Below, in pieces: positions 42,327 through 51,661 of a stretch of 64,000 bases of DNA. This stretch comes from Streptomyces sp. MMG1121 (GTDB taxonomy: Bacteria > Actinomycetota > Actinomycetes > Streptomycetales > Streptomycetaceae), in assembly GCF_001280015.1 (NCBI RefSeq), contig NZ_LGDV01000202.1, positions 62,001 to 126,000 of the forward strand, written 5' to 3'. Below the pieces are notes generated by a model. The model ran no database searches. It was not told where the DNA came from and saw only the letters and a list, made by a program, of their open reading frames with translations. Position 1 is the stretch's first letter. The number at the start of each line of letters is the position of its first letter. A program made the position numbers and the translations under genes.

Positions 42327-43916
42327 GTGAGCTCGAAACCTGTCGTACTCATCGCTGAAGAGCTGTCGCCCGCGACCGTGGACGCACTCGGCCCGGACTT
42401 CGAGATCCGGCACACCAACGGAGCGGACCGAGCCGAACTGCTCCCCGCCATCGCCGATGTCGACGCGATCCTGATCCGCTCCGCCACCAAGGTCGACGCC
42501 GAGGCCATCGCCGCGGCGAAGAAGCTCAAGGTCGTCGCCCGCGCCGGCGTCGGTCTCGACAACGTCGACGTCTCCGCCGCCACCAAGGCCGGCGTGATGG
42601 TCGTCAACGCCCCGACCTCCAACATCGTGACCGCCGCCGAGCTGGCCTGTGGTCTGCTCCTCGCCACCGCCCGCAACATCCCGCAGGCCAACGGCGCGCT
42701 GAAGAACGGCGAGTGGAAGCGCAGCAAGTACACCGGCGTCGAGCTCGCGGAGAAGACCCTCGGTGTCGTCGGCCTCGGCCGCATCGGTGCCCTCGTCGCG
42801 CAGCGCATGTCCGCCTTCGGCATGAAGGTCGTCGCCTACGACCCCTACGTGCAGCCCGCCCGGGCCGCGCAGATGGGCGTCAAGGTGCTGTCCCTGGACG
42901 AGCTGCTGGAGGTCTCCGACTTCATCACCGTCCACCTGCCCAAGACCCCCGAGACCCTCGGTCTGATCGGCGACGAGGCGCTGCGCAAGGTCAAGCCGAG
43001 CGTGCGCGTCGTCAACGCCGCGCGCGGCGGCATCGTCGACGAGGAGGCGCTGTACGCGGCGCTGAAGGAGGGCCGCGTCGCCGGCGCCGGCCTCGACGTG
43101 TACGCCCAGGAGCCGTGCACCGACTCGCCGCTGTTCGAGCTGGACCAGGTCGTGTGCACCCCGCACCTCGGTGCCTCGACGGACGAGGCGCAGGAGAAGG
43201 CGGGCATCGCGGTCGCCAAGTCCGTGCGCCTGGCGCTCGCCGGCGAGCTGGTCCCGGACGCGGTGAACGTCCAGGGCGGGGTCATCGCCGAGGACGTCAA
43301 GCCCGGCCTGCCGCTCGCCGAGCGCCTCGGCCGCATCTTCACCGCGCTCGCCGGCGAGGTCGCGCACCGCCTCGACGTCGAGGTCTACGGCGAGATCACC
43401 CAGCACGACGTGAAGGTGCTGGAGCTGTCCGCGCTCAAGGGCGTCTTCGAGGATGTCGTCGCCGAGACGGTGTCGTACGTCAACGCCCCGCTGTTCGCGC
43501 AGGAGCGCGGCGTCGAGGTCCGGCTGACCACCAGCTCCGAGGCGAACGAGCACCGCAACGTCGTCACCGTGCGCGGCACCCTCGCGGACGGCGAGGAGGT
43601 CTCGGTCTCCGGCACGCTGGCCGGCCCCAAGCACCTCCAGAAGATCGTCGCGGTCGGCGAGTACGACGTCGACCTCGCGCTCGCCGACCACATGGTCGTC
43701 CTGCGCTACGAGGACCGTCCCGGTGTCGTCGGCACCGTCGGCCGCATCCTCGGCGAGGCGGGCATCAACATCGCCGGCATGCAGGTCGCGCGGGCGGCGG
43801 TCGGCGGCGAGGCGCTGGCGGTGCTCACCGTGGACGACACGGTGGCCGCCGGTGTGCTGGCCGAGGTCGCGGCGGAGATCGGGGCCACGTCGGCCCGCTC
43901 GGTGAACCTGGTCTGA
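42327..43916 (+). CDS. serA: D-3-phosphoglycerate dehydrogenase
   Basis: 529 residues from a GTG at 42327. First step of serine synthesis. NAD-binding LGVVGLGRIGALVAQRM, catalytic Arg in VVNAARGGIVDEEAL and His in CTPHLGAST; then the long actinobacterial intervening (ASB) domain and a C-terminal ACT domain (VVLRYEDRPGVVGTVGRILG). Full length for the type I/III enzyme of actinobacteria. Confidence 0.97.
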   Translation: MSSKPVVLIAEELSPATVDALGPDFEIRHTNGADRAELLPAIADVDAILIRSATKVDAEAIAAAKKLKVVARAGVGLDNVDVSAATKAGVMVVNAPTSNIVTAAELACGLLLATARNIPQANGALKNGEWKRSKYTGVELAEKTLGVVGLGRIGALVAQRMSAFGMKVVAYDPYVQPARAAQMGVKVLSLDELLEVSDFITVHLPKTPETLGLIGDEALRKVKPSVRVVNAARGGIVDEEALYAALKEGRVAGAGLDVYAQEPCTDSPLFELDQVVCTPHLGASTDEAQEKAGIAVAKSVRLALAGELVPDAVNVQGGVIAEDVKPGLPLAERLGRIFTALAGEVAHRLDVEVYGEITQHDVKVLELSALKGVFEDVVAETVSYVNAPLFAQERGVEVRLTTSSEANEHRNVVTVRGTLADGEEVSVSGTLAGPKHLQKIVAVGEYDVDLALADHMVVLRYEDRPGVVGTVGRILGEAGINIAGMQVARAAVGGEALAVLTVDDTVAAGVLAEVAAEIGATSARSVNLV

Positions 43917-43927
43917 GGCAATCCTCG

Positions 43928-43972
43928 AACGCCGGACGGGCTGAGATCCCTCTCAGCCCGTCCGGCGTTTTC
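43928..43972 (+). terminator. Strong terminator after serA, shared with the convergent MFS gene
   Basis: AACGCCGGACGGGCTGAGA pairs with TCTCAGCCCGTCCGGCGTT around a four-base loop and is followed by TTTC. It lies between convergent genes, so it can serve both. Confidence 0.92.
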
Positions 43973-43998
43973 TCGTGCCCTACTTCTCGTGCCCTACT
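43971..43998. repeat. 14-bp tandem duplication at the 3' end of the MFS gene
   Basis: TCTCGTGCCCTACT is repeated exactly in tandem (43971-43984 and 43985-43998) followed by a third partial TCTCGTT. The copy nearer the gene supplies its stop codon. Confidence 0.9.
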
Positions 43999-45523
43999 TC
44001 TCGTTGCTGACGTCGATCCTCCGCAGCGTCACCGCCGCCCCCACCGATGCCAGCGCCACCACCACCGCTCCGGCGATCGCCGCGCCCTGGAAGCCGTCGG
44101 TGAACGCCTGGCGGGCGGTGGCGAGGAGGGACGCACCGGCCCCGCCGGGGAGATGTGCGGCCGTGGCGAGGGCGTCGCCCACGGATTCGCGGGCCCCGGC
44201 CGGGGCGGAGGCCGGCATCTCGTGGCGGTAGATCGCCGTACCGATGGAGCCGAGGAGGGCCATGCCGAGCGCGCCGCCGAACTCGGTGCCGGTCTCCAGC
44301 AGTGAGGAGGCCGTGCCCGTCCGCTCCAGCGGGGCGCTGCGCATGGCCAGGTCGAACAGCTGGGACGTGATCGCGACCATCCCGCAGGCGAGGACGCCGG
44401 CCCCGGCGAGCGCCAGCCACAGCGAGTCGGTGCCGAGGAAGGCCAGCATCGAGAAACCGGCCGTCATGGCCGCGAAGCCGCCGGCGACGACGTAACCCCG
44501 GTTGACGCCCCGCTGGACGAGCAGTGCGGTGAGCGGACCGGCCAGCCCGATGAACACCGAGGGCAGCAGGCTCCACAGGGCCGCTGACAGCGGGCTCTTG
44601 CCGAGGACCGACTGCAGGTACTGCGTGGTGAAGATGGCCGAGCCCAGCATGGCGAAGGCGGCGACGAGGTTCAGGACCAGCGCCGGGGTGAAGCCGCGGC
44701 CCTTCAGCAGGGCCGGCGGGATCAGCGGCGAGGCGCTCGTGCGCTGCCGGTGGACGAACAGGGCCGCGAAGACCAGGCCGGTGGTGACGGAGACGACGTA
44801 CAGCGGGTGCCAGCCCTCGGAGGGGATCTCCTTGAGACCGTAGATCACGGGGAGCACGGCGGCCATCGACAGCGGGACGCTCACCCAGTCGAAACGGCCC
44901 GGGTCCGGGTTCTTGGACTCCGGCAGCAGCACCGGGCCGAGGAGCAGCAGGAGCAGCATCGCGGGCAGGTTGACCAGGAAGACCGAGCCCCACCAGAAGT
45001 GCTCGACCAGGATGCCGCTCATCACCGAGCCGAGCGCGATACCGCCGGTCATCACTCCGGACCACAGGCCGATCGCCTTCGCCCGCTGGCCGGGGTCGGT
45101 GAACATCGTGCGCAGCAGCGCCATGGTGGACGGCATCAGGGTCGCGCCGCCGATGCCGAGGACCGCGCGGGCCGCGATCAGGGTCTCGGCGCTGTTGGCG
45201 TAGGCCGCGAGGAGCGAGGCGGTGCCGAAGGCGGCGGCGCCCATGAGGAGCAGCTTGCGGCGGCCGACGCGGTCGCCGAGGGAGCCCATCGTCATCAGCA
45301 GGCCGGCCAGGACGAAGCCGTAGACATCGAAGATCCACAGCTGCTGGGTGCCGCTCGGGTGCAGGTCCGCGCTGATCGCGGGCGTCGCGAAGTACAGGAC
45401 GGAGACGTCCATCGAGACCAGCAGCAGCGGCAGCATCAGCACGCCCAGAGCGGTCCACTCACGGCGTCCGGCGCGGGCGCCCCGGGCGCCGGCGGTGGGG
45501 GTGGTGCTCGTCAGGTTCGTCAT
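43994..45523 (-). CDS. MFS exporter, 14-helix DHA2 (LfrA/SmvA-like)
   Basis: 509 residues from the ATG at 45523. Fourteen hydrophobic segments; motif A GSLGDRVGRRK, the motif-C-like LGIGGATLMPSTMALLR and motif D1 MLPLLLVSMDVSVLYFATP typical of proton-driven multidrug exporters of the LfrA/SmvA branch. Divergent from a TetR gene with a palindromic operator between, the usual drug-efflux arrangement. Substrate unknown; quaternary ammonium or dyes are typical for the branch. Confidence 0.9.
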   Translation of the reverse strand: MTNLTSTTPTAGARGARAGRREWTALGVLMLPLLLVSMDVSVLYFATPAISADLHPSGTQQLWIFDVYGFVLAGLLMTMGSLGDRVGRRKLLLMGAAAFGTASLLAAYANSAETLIAARAVLGIGGATLMPSTMALLRTMFTDPGQRAKAIGLWSGVMTGGIALGSVMSGILVEHFWWGSVFLVNLPAMLLLLLLGPVLLPESKNPDPGRFDWVSVPLSMAAVLPVIYGLKEIPSEGWHPLYVVSVTTGLVFAALFVHRQRTSASPLIPPALLKGRGFTPALVLNLVAAFAMLGSAIFTTQYLQSVLGKSPLSAALWSLLPSVFIGLAGPLTALLVQRGVNRGYVVAGGFAAMTAGFSMLAFLGTDSLWLALAGAGVLACGMVAITSQLFDLAMRSAPLERTGTASSLLETGTEFGGALGMALLGSIGTAIYRHEMPASAPAGARESVGDALATAAHLPGGAGASLLATARQAFTDGFQGAAIAGAVVVALASVGAAVTLRRIDVSNEK

Positions 45524-45561
45524 GCCCAGAAATGTACGCGCGTATTAAACGCTTGTCTAGA

Positions 45562-45582
45562 ACGCATGTATAAATCATGCGT
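45562..45582. promoter_or_regulatory. Probable TetR operator ACGCATG-N7-CATGCGT
   Basis: An exact inverted repeat, ACGCATG (45562-45568) and CATGCGT (45576-45582), extended outward by CTAGA/TCTAG with one-base slip. It lies between the divergent MFS and TetR genes. Confidence 0.7.
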
Positions 45583-45621
45583 CTAGGACGTCTGTATGGA
45601 TCGCGGAGTAGGGTGATCCGC

Positions 45622-46200
45622 ATGGGACACCGTGAGGATCTGCTCGAAGGCGCCAAGCGCTGCCTGCTGGAGAAGGGGTTCGCGCGCACCACCGCACGCG
45701 ACATCGTCAAGGCCTCGGGGACCAACCTGGCCTCCATCGGCTACCACTACGGCTCGAAGGACGCGCTTCTCGCGCAGGCCTACATCGCGCTCGTGGAGAA
45801 CATGTCCGGCATCTTCGGCGGGGGTGACGGCGCCGTGGTGGACGGCGCGCCCGGCTCGCTGGAGCGCTTCCGGTGGGTGTGGTCGAACATCGTCGGCACC
45901 ATGCGGGAGCCGGACTCGATGTGGCGGCTCAGCATGGAGGTCATGACCATCGACATGCCCGAGGTGCGCGAGCACCTCTCCCAGGCGCAGATCGAGGGCG
46001 GGCGCGGACTCGTGGCCGTACTCCAGGGCGTGCCCGAGGAGGAGGTCTCCGACGAGACGGCCGACACCCTCGGCCGCTTCTACATGACCCTGATGACCGG
46101 GCTCATCGCGCAGTGGACGTTCGACGCGAAGACCGCCCCGGACGGGGACGTGCTCACCGAGGGTCTCCGGCAGATCATCGAAGCGACCCGGACGGACTGA
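45622..46200 (+). CDS. TetR-family regulator of the divergent MFS exporter
   Basis: 192 residues from the ATG at 45622 (an upstream ATG at 45577 lies within the operator palindrome and lacks a ribosome site). HTH: EDLLEGAKRCLLEKGFARTTARDIVKASGTNLASIGYHYGSKDALL. C-terminal ligand domain of usual length. Presumed repressor of the adjacent exporter. Confidence 0.9.
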   Translation: MGHREDLLEGAKRCLLEKGFARTTARDIVKASGTNLASIGYHYGSKDALLAQAYIALVENMSGIFGGGDGAVVDGAPGSLERFRWVWSNIVGTMREPDSMWRLSMEVMTIDMPEVREHLSQAQIEGGRGLVAVLQGVPEEEVSDETADTLGRFYMTLMTGLIAQWTFDAKTAPDGDVLTEGLRQIIEATRTD

Positions 46201-46465
46201 CGGGTCCGCGAAGTGCCTCACGGTGGCCGGGTGGCGGCAGGTGAACGGCTGGCCGGGGCCCGGCTCGTCCAGTGCGCCCGCACGCGCGGCGCACGCGGCG
46301 CGTGCTCGGTCACGCCGGTCAACTCCCGCCTCTCCGGGTGGACTTGGTCCACGGTCGCCGCCGGACCGTACCGGACGACCGGATCCCGCACATCGGGCGG
46401 AGGTCCACGAGCCCGCCCCGCGGAAGCCCTCACCGCTCGCACCGGCGCATGACCCGCCGAGCCGG

Positions 46466-47770
46466 CTACAGCCGCGCCCGCTTCAACGCCATGTGCAGCA
46501 GCAGCCGGTCCTCCCCGTTGTCCAGGTCCAGGCCCGTCAGCTGCTCCACCCGGGACAGCCGGTAGTACAGGGTCTGCCGGTGGATGCCCAGTTCCGCCGC
46601 CGTGCGGCCCGCCTGGCCGGCGCGGTCCAGATAGACCTCGGCGGTGCGGGCCAGCTCCCGGTGGGCGGGGGAGAGGAGGGGGCCGGCGACGGGGTCGTGC
46701 GCGGCGTGCGGCGGCAGCGCGGTCAGCAGCCGGTACGGCCCGATGCGCGCCCACTCGGCGACCGGCCCGAACCGCGGCTCGGCCAGCGCCGCACGCGCCG
46801 CGGCCACGGCCTCCTGCCACAGGTCCGCCAGGTCGCCCAGACCGACACGGGGATCGCCGACCCCGGCGGCGCAGCCGACGCCGGTGGCGGCCCGGGCCGC
46901 CGCGGTGAATCCGGCGGCGGCCGCCGCGGCCACCTGGGCCCCGGCCCCGCGCGCCGCGCCCCCCGGCGCCCCGCGCGCCGCCTCGGCCTCCTTCAGCAGC
47001 CGCCCGGCCGCCGCCAGCGCGGAACTGCTCCCCTCCGTGGTCCGCAGCCGCACCAGCAACGCGAGACTCTGCCCCGACTCCCCCCACGGAAGCGTGCACA
47101 GGGCCGCGGCATGGGGGATCGTACGGGCGGCCGGGGCGTCGTCCGGGTCGGCCGACGGCCACGGGGCGACGCACACCAGGGTGAGCGGGCCGTCCGCGCG
47201 GGCGCCGAGGGCGGTGCGCAGCTCGGCCACCGCCATGTCCCGCTGCCAGCCGCGCTCCGCGCTGAGCACCGCCCGCAGCTCCCGGCTCAGTCCGGCCCCG
47301 GCCTCCGCCTCGCCCGCGAGCAGCGCCCCGATCCGGCCCGCCACCCCCATCGCGGCGGTCAGCTGCGCGTCGGTCGGCCCGGGATCGCTGTCCAGCAGCC
47401 AGACGTAGCCGAGGACGACACCCCGATGGCGGGCCGGCAGACAGATCCGCCCGCGGTACACACCGGCCTCCGGGGTCGGCGGGATCCGCACCGGACCGGT
47501 CGCACGGGTGATGCCGAAGCCCTCGAACCAGGACCGGACCGTCGCCGTGGAGCGCCGGGTCAGGATCGAGCGGGTGCGCACCGGGTCCAGCGCGGACGGA
47601 TCCAGCTCGTCGTCACTGTCGTACGCGCCGAAGGCGATCAGCTCGAAGTCGCGGTTCTCCAGGGTCGCGGGGACGCCCAGCAGCTCCGAGATCTCGTCGA
47701 CCAGCTCCTGGTAGTCACCCCTGCGGTTAAAAGATCCAGTATCCGCCGCCACTCGGGCATTCTCCCTCAT
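46466..47770 (-). CDS. PucR-family transcriptional regulator, probable regulator of proline catabolism
   Basis: 434 residues from the ATG at 47770 (another ATG at 47791). An N-terminal GAF-like/PucR ligand region, an Ala-rich linker with GGDEF-like remnants, and the C-terminal PucR helix-turn-helix [25 protein letters not shown]. It is divergent from the proline dehydrogenase gene, 164 bases between the starts; PucR-type PruR proteins activate prub/pruA in other actinobacteria, so that is the probable role. 265 bases between its stop and the TetR gene hold nothing recognisable. Confidence 0.88.
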   Translation of the reverse strand: MRENARVAADTGSFNRRGDYQELVDEISELLGVPATLENRDFELIAFGAYDSDDELDPSALDPVRTRSILTRRSTATVRSWFEGFGITRATGPVRIPPTPEAGVYRGRICLPARHRGVVLGYVWLLDSDPGPTDAQLTAAMGVAGRIGALLAGEAEAGAGLSRELRAVLSAERGWQRDMAVAELRTALGARADGPLTLVCVAPWPSADPDDAPAARTIPHAAALCTLPWGESGQSLALLVRLRTTEGSSSALAAAGRLLKEAEAARGAPGGAARGAGAQVAAAAAAGFTAAARAATGVGCAAGVGDPRVGLGDLADLWQEAVAAARAALAEPRFGPVAEWARIGPYRLLTALPPHAAHDPVAGPLLSPAHRELARTAEVYLDRAGQAGRTAAELGIHRQTLYYRLSRVEQLTGLDLDNGEDRLLLHMALKRARL

Positions 47771-47934
47771 TTCCCGGCCGCCTTCATACAACTGTCTGAG
47801 ATCCAGTGCACGGATGCGTGACAGCTGTCGATGGCTCAGGATCGGAGAGATCCTTAGGTTTCACGGTGGTTCTCCGTGCCGTACCCGAATCGTCGGGTTG
47901 CGGCCTTTTCGGTGCTTGTCTGTGGAGGTGCCCC

Positions 47935-48861
47935 GTGCTGGGTCCCGTGATTCTCGCCGCGTCGCGCAGCGACCGGATGCGACGCCTGATCTCGGCGGCC
48001 CCGGTGACCAAGCAGGTCGTCGACCGCTTCATCCCCGGCGAGGCCGTGGACGACATCGTCCCGATCATCAAGGACCTGACGGACAAGGGCCTTGAGCTGA
48101 CGATGGACGTCGTCGGCGAGGACATCACCACCCCCGAGCAGGCCGCCGCCGCCCGGGACGCCTATCTGCTGCTGATCGACCGGCTGCGCGAGCTGGAGCT
48201 GGGCGAGAAGGTCGAGATGTCGGTCAAGCTGTCCATGTTCGGCCAGGCGCTTCCCGGCGGCCACGAGCTGGCGCTCGCCAACGTCCGCCCGGTCGTCGAG
48301 GCCGCCGCCGCCATCGGTACGACCGTGACGCTGGACGCCGAGGACCACACCACCCTCGACTCGATGTTCGCCATCCACGAGGAGCTGCGGAAGGACTTCC
48401 CGCAGACCGGCTGCGTCATCCAGGCCTACCTCTTCCGCACCGAGGCCGACGCCCGCCGCCTCGCCGCGGCCGGCAGCCGCGTCCGCCTGGTCAAGGGGGC
48501 CTACAAGGAGCCCGCCGAGGTCGCGTACCAGCAGAAGCACGAGATCGACAAGGCCTACGTGCGCATCCTGAAGACGCTGATGGAGGGCGGGGGCTACCCG
48601 ATGATCGGGTCCCACGACCCGCGCCTGATAGCCATCGCCCAGGAGCTGGCCCACCAGGCCGGGCGCAAACTGGACGAGTACGAGTTCCAGATGCTCTACG
48701 GCATCCGCGGTGAGGAGCACCTGCGACTGGCCGCCGAGGGCCACCGCATGCGCGTCTACACCGCCTACGGCACCGACTGGTACGGCTACTTCATGCGCCG
48801 TCTCGCGGAGAAGCCGGCGAACCTGCGCTTCTTCCTCCGCTCGATGGTCAGCAAGGGCTAA
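47935..48861 (+). CDS. Proline dehydrogenase
   Basis: 308 residues from a GTG at 47935 preceded by GTGGAGG. FAD-dependent oxidation of proline to pyrroline-5-carboxylate. Family blocks: VSVKLSMFGQALP-like MSVKLSMFGQ, TLDAEDHTTLDSMF, VIQAYLFRTEADARRLA, RVRLVKGAYKEPAEVAY, and YEFQMLYGIRGEEHLRLAAEGHRMRVY. Monofunctional enzyme rather than PutA fusion, as in other actinobacteria. Forms an operon with the next gene; the usual symbol is pruB/putB. Confidence 0.94.
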   Translation: MLGPVILAASRSDRMRRLISAAPVTKQVVDRFIPGEAVDDIVPIIKDLTDKGLELTMDVVGEDITTPEQAAAARDAYLLLIDRLRELELGEKVEMSVKLSMFGQALPGGHELALANVRPVVEAAAAIGTTVTLDAEDHTTLDSMFAIHEELRKDFPQTGCVIQAYLFRTEADARRLAAAGSRVRLVKGAYKEPAEVAYQQKHEIDKAYVRILKTLMEGGGYPMIGSHDPRLIAIAQELAHQAGRKLDEYEFQMLYGIRGEEHLRLAAEGHRMRVYTAYGTDWYGYFMRRLAEKPANLRFFLRSMVSKG

Positions 48862-48899
48862 CCCGAACACCCGCTCACGTACAAGGAGTCAAGGATCTC

Positions 48900-50531
48900 A
48901 TGGACGCTGTGACCCAGGTCCCCACCCCCGTCAACGAGCCGGTGCACGGCTACGCCCCCGGCTCGCCCGAGCGTGCCCGGCTGGAGGTCAAGCTCAAGGA
49001 GCTGGCCGAGAACCCGATCGAGCTGCCGATGACCATCGGCGGCGAGAAGCGGATGGGCGGCGGCGAAGCCTTCCAGGTCGTCCAGCCGCACAACCACAAG
49101 GCCGTCATCGGCACGGGCCGCAACGCCACCCAGCAGGACGCCCAGGACGCCGTCGACGCGGCCCTGGCCGCCGCGCCGGCCTGGCGCGCGATGTCCTTCG
49201 ACGACCGCGCCGCGATCATCCTGCGCGCCGCCGAGCTGCTCGCCGGTCCCTGGCGCGAGACGATCGCCGCCTCCACCATGCTCGGCCAGTCCAAGACCGC
49301 CCAGCAGGCCGAGATCGACAGCCCCTGCGAGCTGGTCGACTTCTGGCGCTTCAACGTCCACTACGCGCGCCAGATCCTCGCCGAGCAGCCCCCGGCGAAC
49401 TCCCCGGGCGTGTGGAACCGCCTGGACCACCGCCCGCTCGAGGGCTTCGTCTACGCGATCACGCCGTTCAACTTCTCGGCCATCGCGGCGAACCTGCCCA
49501 CCGCGCCCGCGCTGATGGGCAACGTGGTGGTCTGGAAGCCGTCCCCGACCCAGACGCACGCCGCCGTGCTGCTCATGCAGCTGCTGGAGGAGGCGGGCCT
49601 GCCCAAGGGCGTCATCAACCTCGTGACCGGTGACGGCATCGAGGTCTCCAAGGTCGCCCTTGAGCACCGCGACCTGGCCGGCATCCACTTCACCGGTTCG
49701 ACCAAGACCTTCCAGTACCTGTGGAAGACGGTCGGCACCAACATCGAGAAGTACCGCTCCTACCCGCGTCTGGTCGGCGAGACCGGTGGCAAGGACTTCC
49801 TGGTCGCCCACCCGAGCGCCGACCGCGCGGTCCTGAAGACGGCCCTCACCCGGGGCGCCTTCGAGTACCAGGGCCAGAAGTGCAGCGCCACCTCCCGCGC
49901 GTACATCCCGGCCTCCATCTGGAACTCGGGCTTCAAGGAGGAGTTCGCGGCCGAGGTCGACTACCTGACCATGGGTGACGTCACCGACCTGTCGAACTTC
50001 ATCGGTGCCGTGATCGACGACCGTTCCTTCGCCAAGAACAAGGCCGCGATCGACCGCGCCAAGCAGGACCCGACCTGCACGATCGTCGCGGGCGGCTCCT
50101 ACGACGACTCGGTCGGCTACTTCGTCCGCCCGACCGTCATCGAGTCCACCGACCCGGAGAACGAGATCTTCCGGACGGAGTACTTCGGCCCGGTCCTCGG
50201 CGTCTACGTCTACGAGGACGACAAGTACGACGAGATGCTGGAGCAGATGGAGTCGGTCTCCGACTACGCCCTGACCGGCTCGGTCATCTCCAACGACCGC
50301 GCGGCGGCCGCCTACACGATGGAGAAGCTCCGCTTCGCCGCGGGCAACTTCTACATCAACGACAAGTCGACCGGCGCCGTCGTCGGCCAGCAGCCCTTCG
50401 GCGGCGGCCGCGCCTCCGGCACCAACGACAAGGCCGGCGCCCCGCAGAACCTGCTGCGTTGGACCCTGACCCGCGCCATCAAGGAGACGCTGGTCGCGCC
50501 GACCGACTACGCCTACCCGCACATGGGCTGA
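48900..50531 (+). CDS. pruA: L-glutamate gamma-semialdehyde (P5C) dehydrogenase
   Basis: 543 residues from the ATG at 48900. Oxidises pyrroline-5-carboxylate/glutamate semialdehyde to glutamate with NAD+. Catalytic Cys in EYQGQKCSATSRAYIP (about 328), general-base Glu in VGETGGKDF (about 294) and FTGSTKTFQYLW. 38 bases after proline dehydrogenase; together they convert proline to glutamate. Confidence 0.95.
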   Translation: MDAVTQVPTPVNEPVHGYAPGSPERARLEVKLKELAENPIELPMTIGGEKRMGGGEAFQVVQPHNHKAVIGTGRNATQQDAQDAVDAALAAAPAWRAMSFDDRAAIILRAAELLAGPWRETIAASTMLGQSKTAQQAEIDSPCELVDFWRFNVHYARQILAEQPPANSPGVWNRLDHRPLEGFVYAITPFNFSAIAANLPTAPALMGNVVVWKPSPTQTHAAVLLMQLLEEAGLPKGVINLVTGDGIEVSKVALEHRDLAGIHFTGSTKTFQYLWKTVGTNIEKYRSYPRLVGETGGKDFLVAHPSADRAVLKTALTRGAFEYQGQKCSATSRAYIPASIWNSGFKEEFAAEVDYLTMGDVTDLSNFIGAVIDDRSFAKNKAAIDRAKQDPTCTIVAGGSYDDSVGYFVRPTVIESTDPENEIFRTEYFGPVLGVYVYEDDKYDEMLEQMESVSDYALTGSVISNDRAAAAYTMEKLRFAAGNFYINDKSTGAVVGQQPFGGGRASGTNDKAGAPQNLLRWTLTRAIKETLVAPTDYAYPHMG

Positions 50532-50546
50532 TCAGCCCCGCGAACC

Positions 50547-50590
50547 CGGGCCGGGAGGACTGCCTCAGGAGCAGTCCTCCCGGCCCGTTT
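50547..50590 (+). terminator. Strong terminator after the proline operon
   Basis: CGGGCCGGGAGGACTGC (50547-50563) and GCAGTCCTCCCGGCCCG (50571-50587) form a perfect 17-bp stem followed by TTT. Confidence 0.92.
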
Positions 50591-50634
50591 CCATTTCCCG
50601 CCGTTCAGGGAGCGGGGCAGGCGATAGTGGAGCC

Positions 50635-51174
50635 ATGACCACCCGAGTGCGCCTCGTCCACACCGCCGACGCCGACCCCGCCGAACTCGGCGCAGCCCGT
50701 GCCCTGTTGGACGCCGCGTTCGACGGCGGCTTCTCCGCCGAGGACTGGGATCACGGGCTCGGCGGCCTGCACGTCCTCGTGCACGACGACGCCGGGCTGG
50801 CCGCGCACGGCTCGGTCGTGCAGCGCCGGGTGCGGCATCGGGGGCGGTGGCTGCGCACCGGATACGTCGAGGCCGTCGCCGTACGTCCCGACGCGCGGCG
50901 CGGCGGGCTCGGCGGGCGGGTGATGGCGGAGCTGGAGCGGGTGATCGAGCGGGCCTACGACCTCGGTGCGCTCTCGGCGAGCCCGGCGGGGGCCCCGCTG
51001 TACACCGCCCGGGGCTGGCAGCGCTGGAACGGGCAGGTACACGCCCTCTCGCCGGGCGGCATCGTGCGGCTGCCGCAGGAGGAGGGCGCCATGTACGTCC
51101 GGCCCGCGCTCGCCGGGGCGCTCGACCCCGCCCGGGAGCTCGTCCTCGACTGGCGCGACGGGGACGTCGCCTGA
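50635..51174 (+). CDS. AAC(2')-I-like aminoglycoside/amino-sugar N-acetyltransferase
   Basis: 179 residues from the ATG at 50635. A GNAT protein aligning along most of its length with mycobacterial AAC(2')-Ic: VRLVHTADAD at the start, DWDHGLGGLHVLVHDD, GSVVQRRVRHRGRWLRTGYV, EAVAVRPDARRGGLGGRVM, AYDLGALSASPAGAPLYTARGW, and the C-terminal LDPARELVLDWRDGDV. Such enzymes acetylate the 2'-amine of aminoglycosides. Whether this one confers resistance or has a metabolic substrate is unknown. It stands alone between a terminator and the small gene before leuB. Confidence 0.85.
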   Translation: MTTRVRLVHTADADPAELGAARALLDAAFDGGFSAEDWDHGLGGLHVLVHDDAGLAAHGSVVQRRVRHRGRWLRTGYVEAVAVRPDARRGGLGGRVMAELERVIERAYDLGALSASPAGAPLYTARGWQRWNGQVHALSPGGIVRLPQEEGAMYVRPALAGALDPARELVLDWRDGDVA

Positions 51175-51459
51175 CGGGTCCCGGACGGCGCCCGTATGGG
51201 CTCCCTCGAACGCACGAAAGCCCAGCTCAGAGAGGTGTGGTCGGGGTCGCCGTCTCAGATAGTAGGAAGTCCGAGTAATTGTGCAGACAGATGCGGGGCG
51301 CTCGCTTAGCTTTGTAGGAGCCGAACGCATCGCTCGATCGAGCGAATGGCGGTCGTGAGCCGGGCCCGTGCAGGTAACCCCTGTGGCCCGCCGCTCCCCG
51401 CCCACCGGCGTCTCGAAATCCCTTTGTGTGCTTCGCGTTTGCCGAAGGAGTCGATTTCC

Positions 51460-51591
51460 ATGGCCGAGACGACCGTCCGCCGCCGCGTCCGCCACGCGTC
51501 CCGCACGAGCGAGACCGACCGCAAGAACGCTGCCGCCGCCCTCCAGCGCGCCCTCGACCGCCGCGACAACGGCGGCGAGACCGGCCACTGA
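51460..51591 (+). CDS. Small basic hypothetical protein upstream of leuB
   Basis: 43 residues from the ATG at 51460 with GAAGGAG upstream. Sequence is Arg/Thr/Ala rich (TTVRRRVRHASRTSETDRKNAAAALQRALDRRDN), highly basic and probably helical. No domain known; the good ribosome site and distinct composition support it. The 285 bases before it show no other gene. Confidence 0.58.
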   Translation: MAETTVRRRVRHASRTSETDRKNAAAALQRALDRRDNGGETGH

Positions 51592-51600
51592 CGGCGCCGA

Positions 51601-51627
51601 CGCGGTGTCCGCATGGCGGACATCGCG
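51601..51627. terminator. Hairpin between the small gene and leuB
   Basis: CGCGGTGTCCGC (51601-51612) pairs with GCGGACATCGCG (51616-51627) with one mismatch and a three-base loop. No T tract; could be a terminator or a leader structure for leuB. Confidence 0.45.
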
Positions 51628-51661
51628 TGTCATCACCTGGGACGAGGAGTAGGGTGCCCGC

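Noticed and set aside
45577..45621. Upstream ATG start for the MFS-linked TetR
   Set aside because: Sits inside the operator palindrome, no ribosome site, and the HTH begins properly from 45622.
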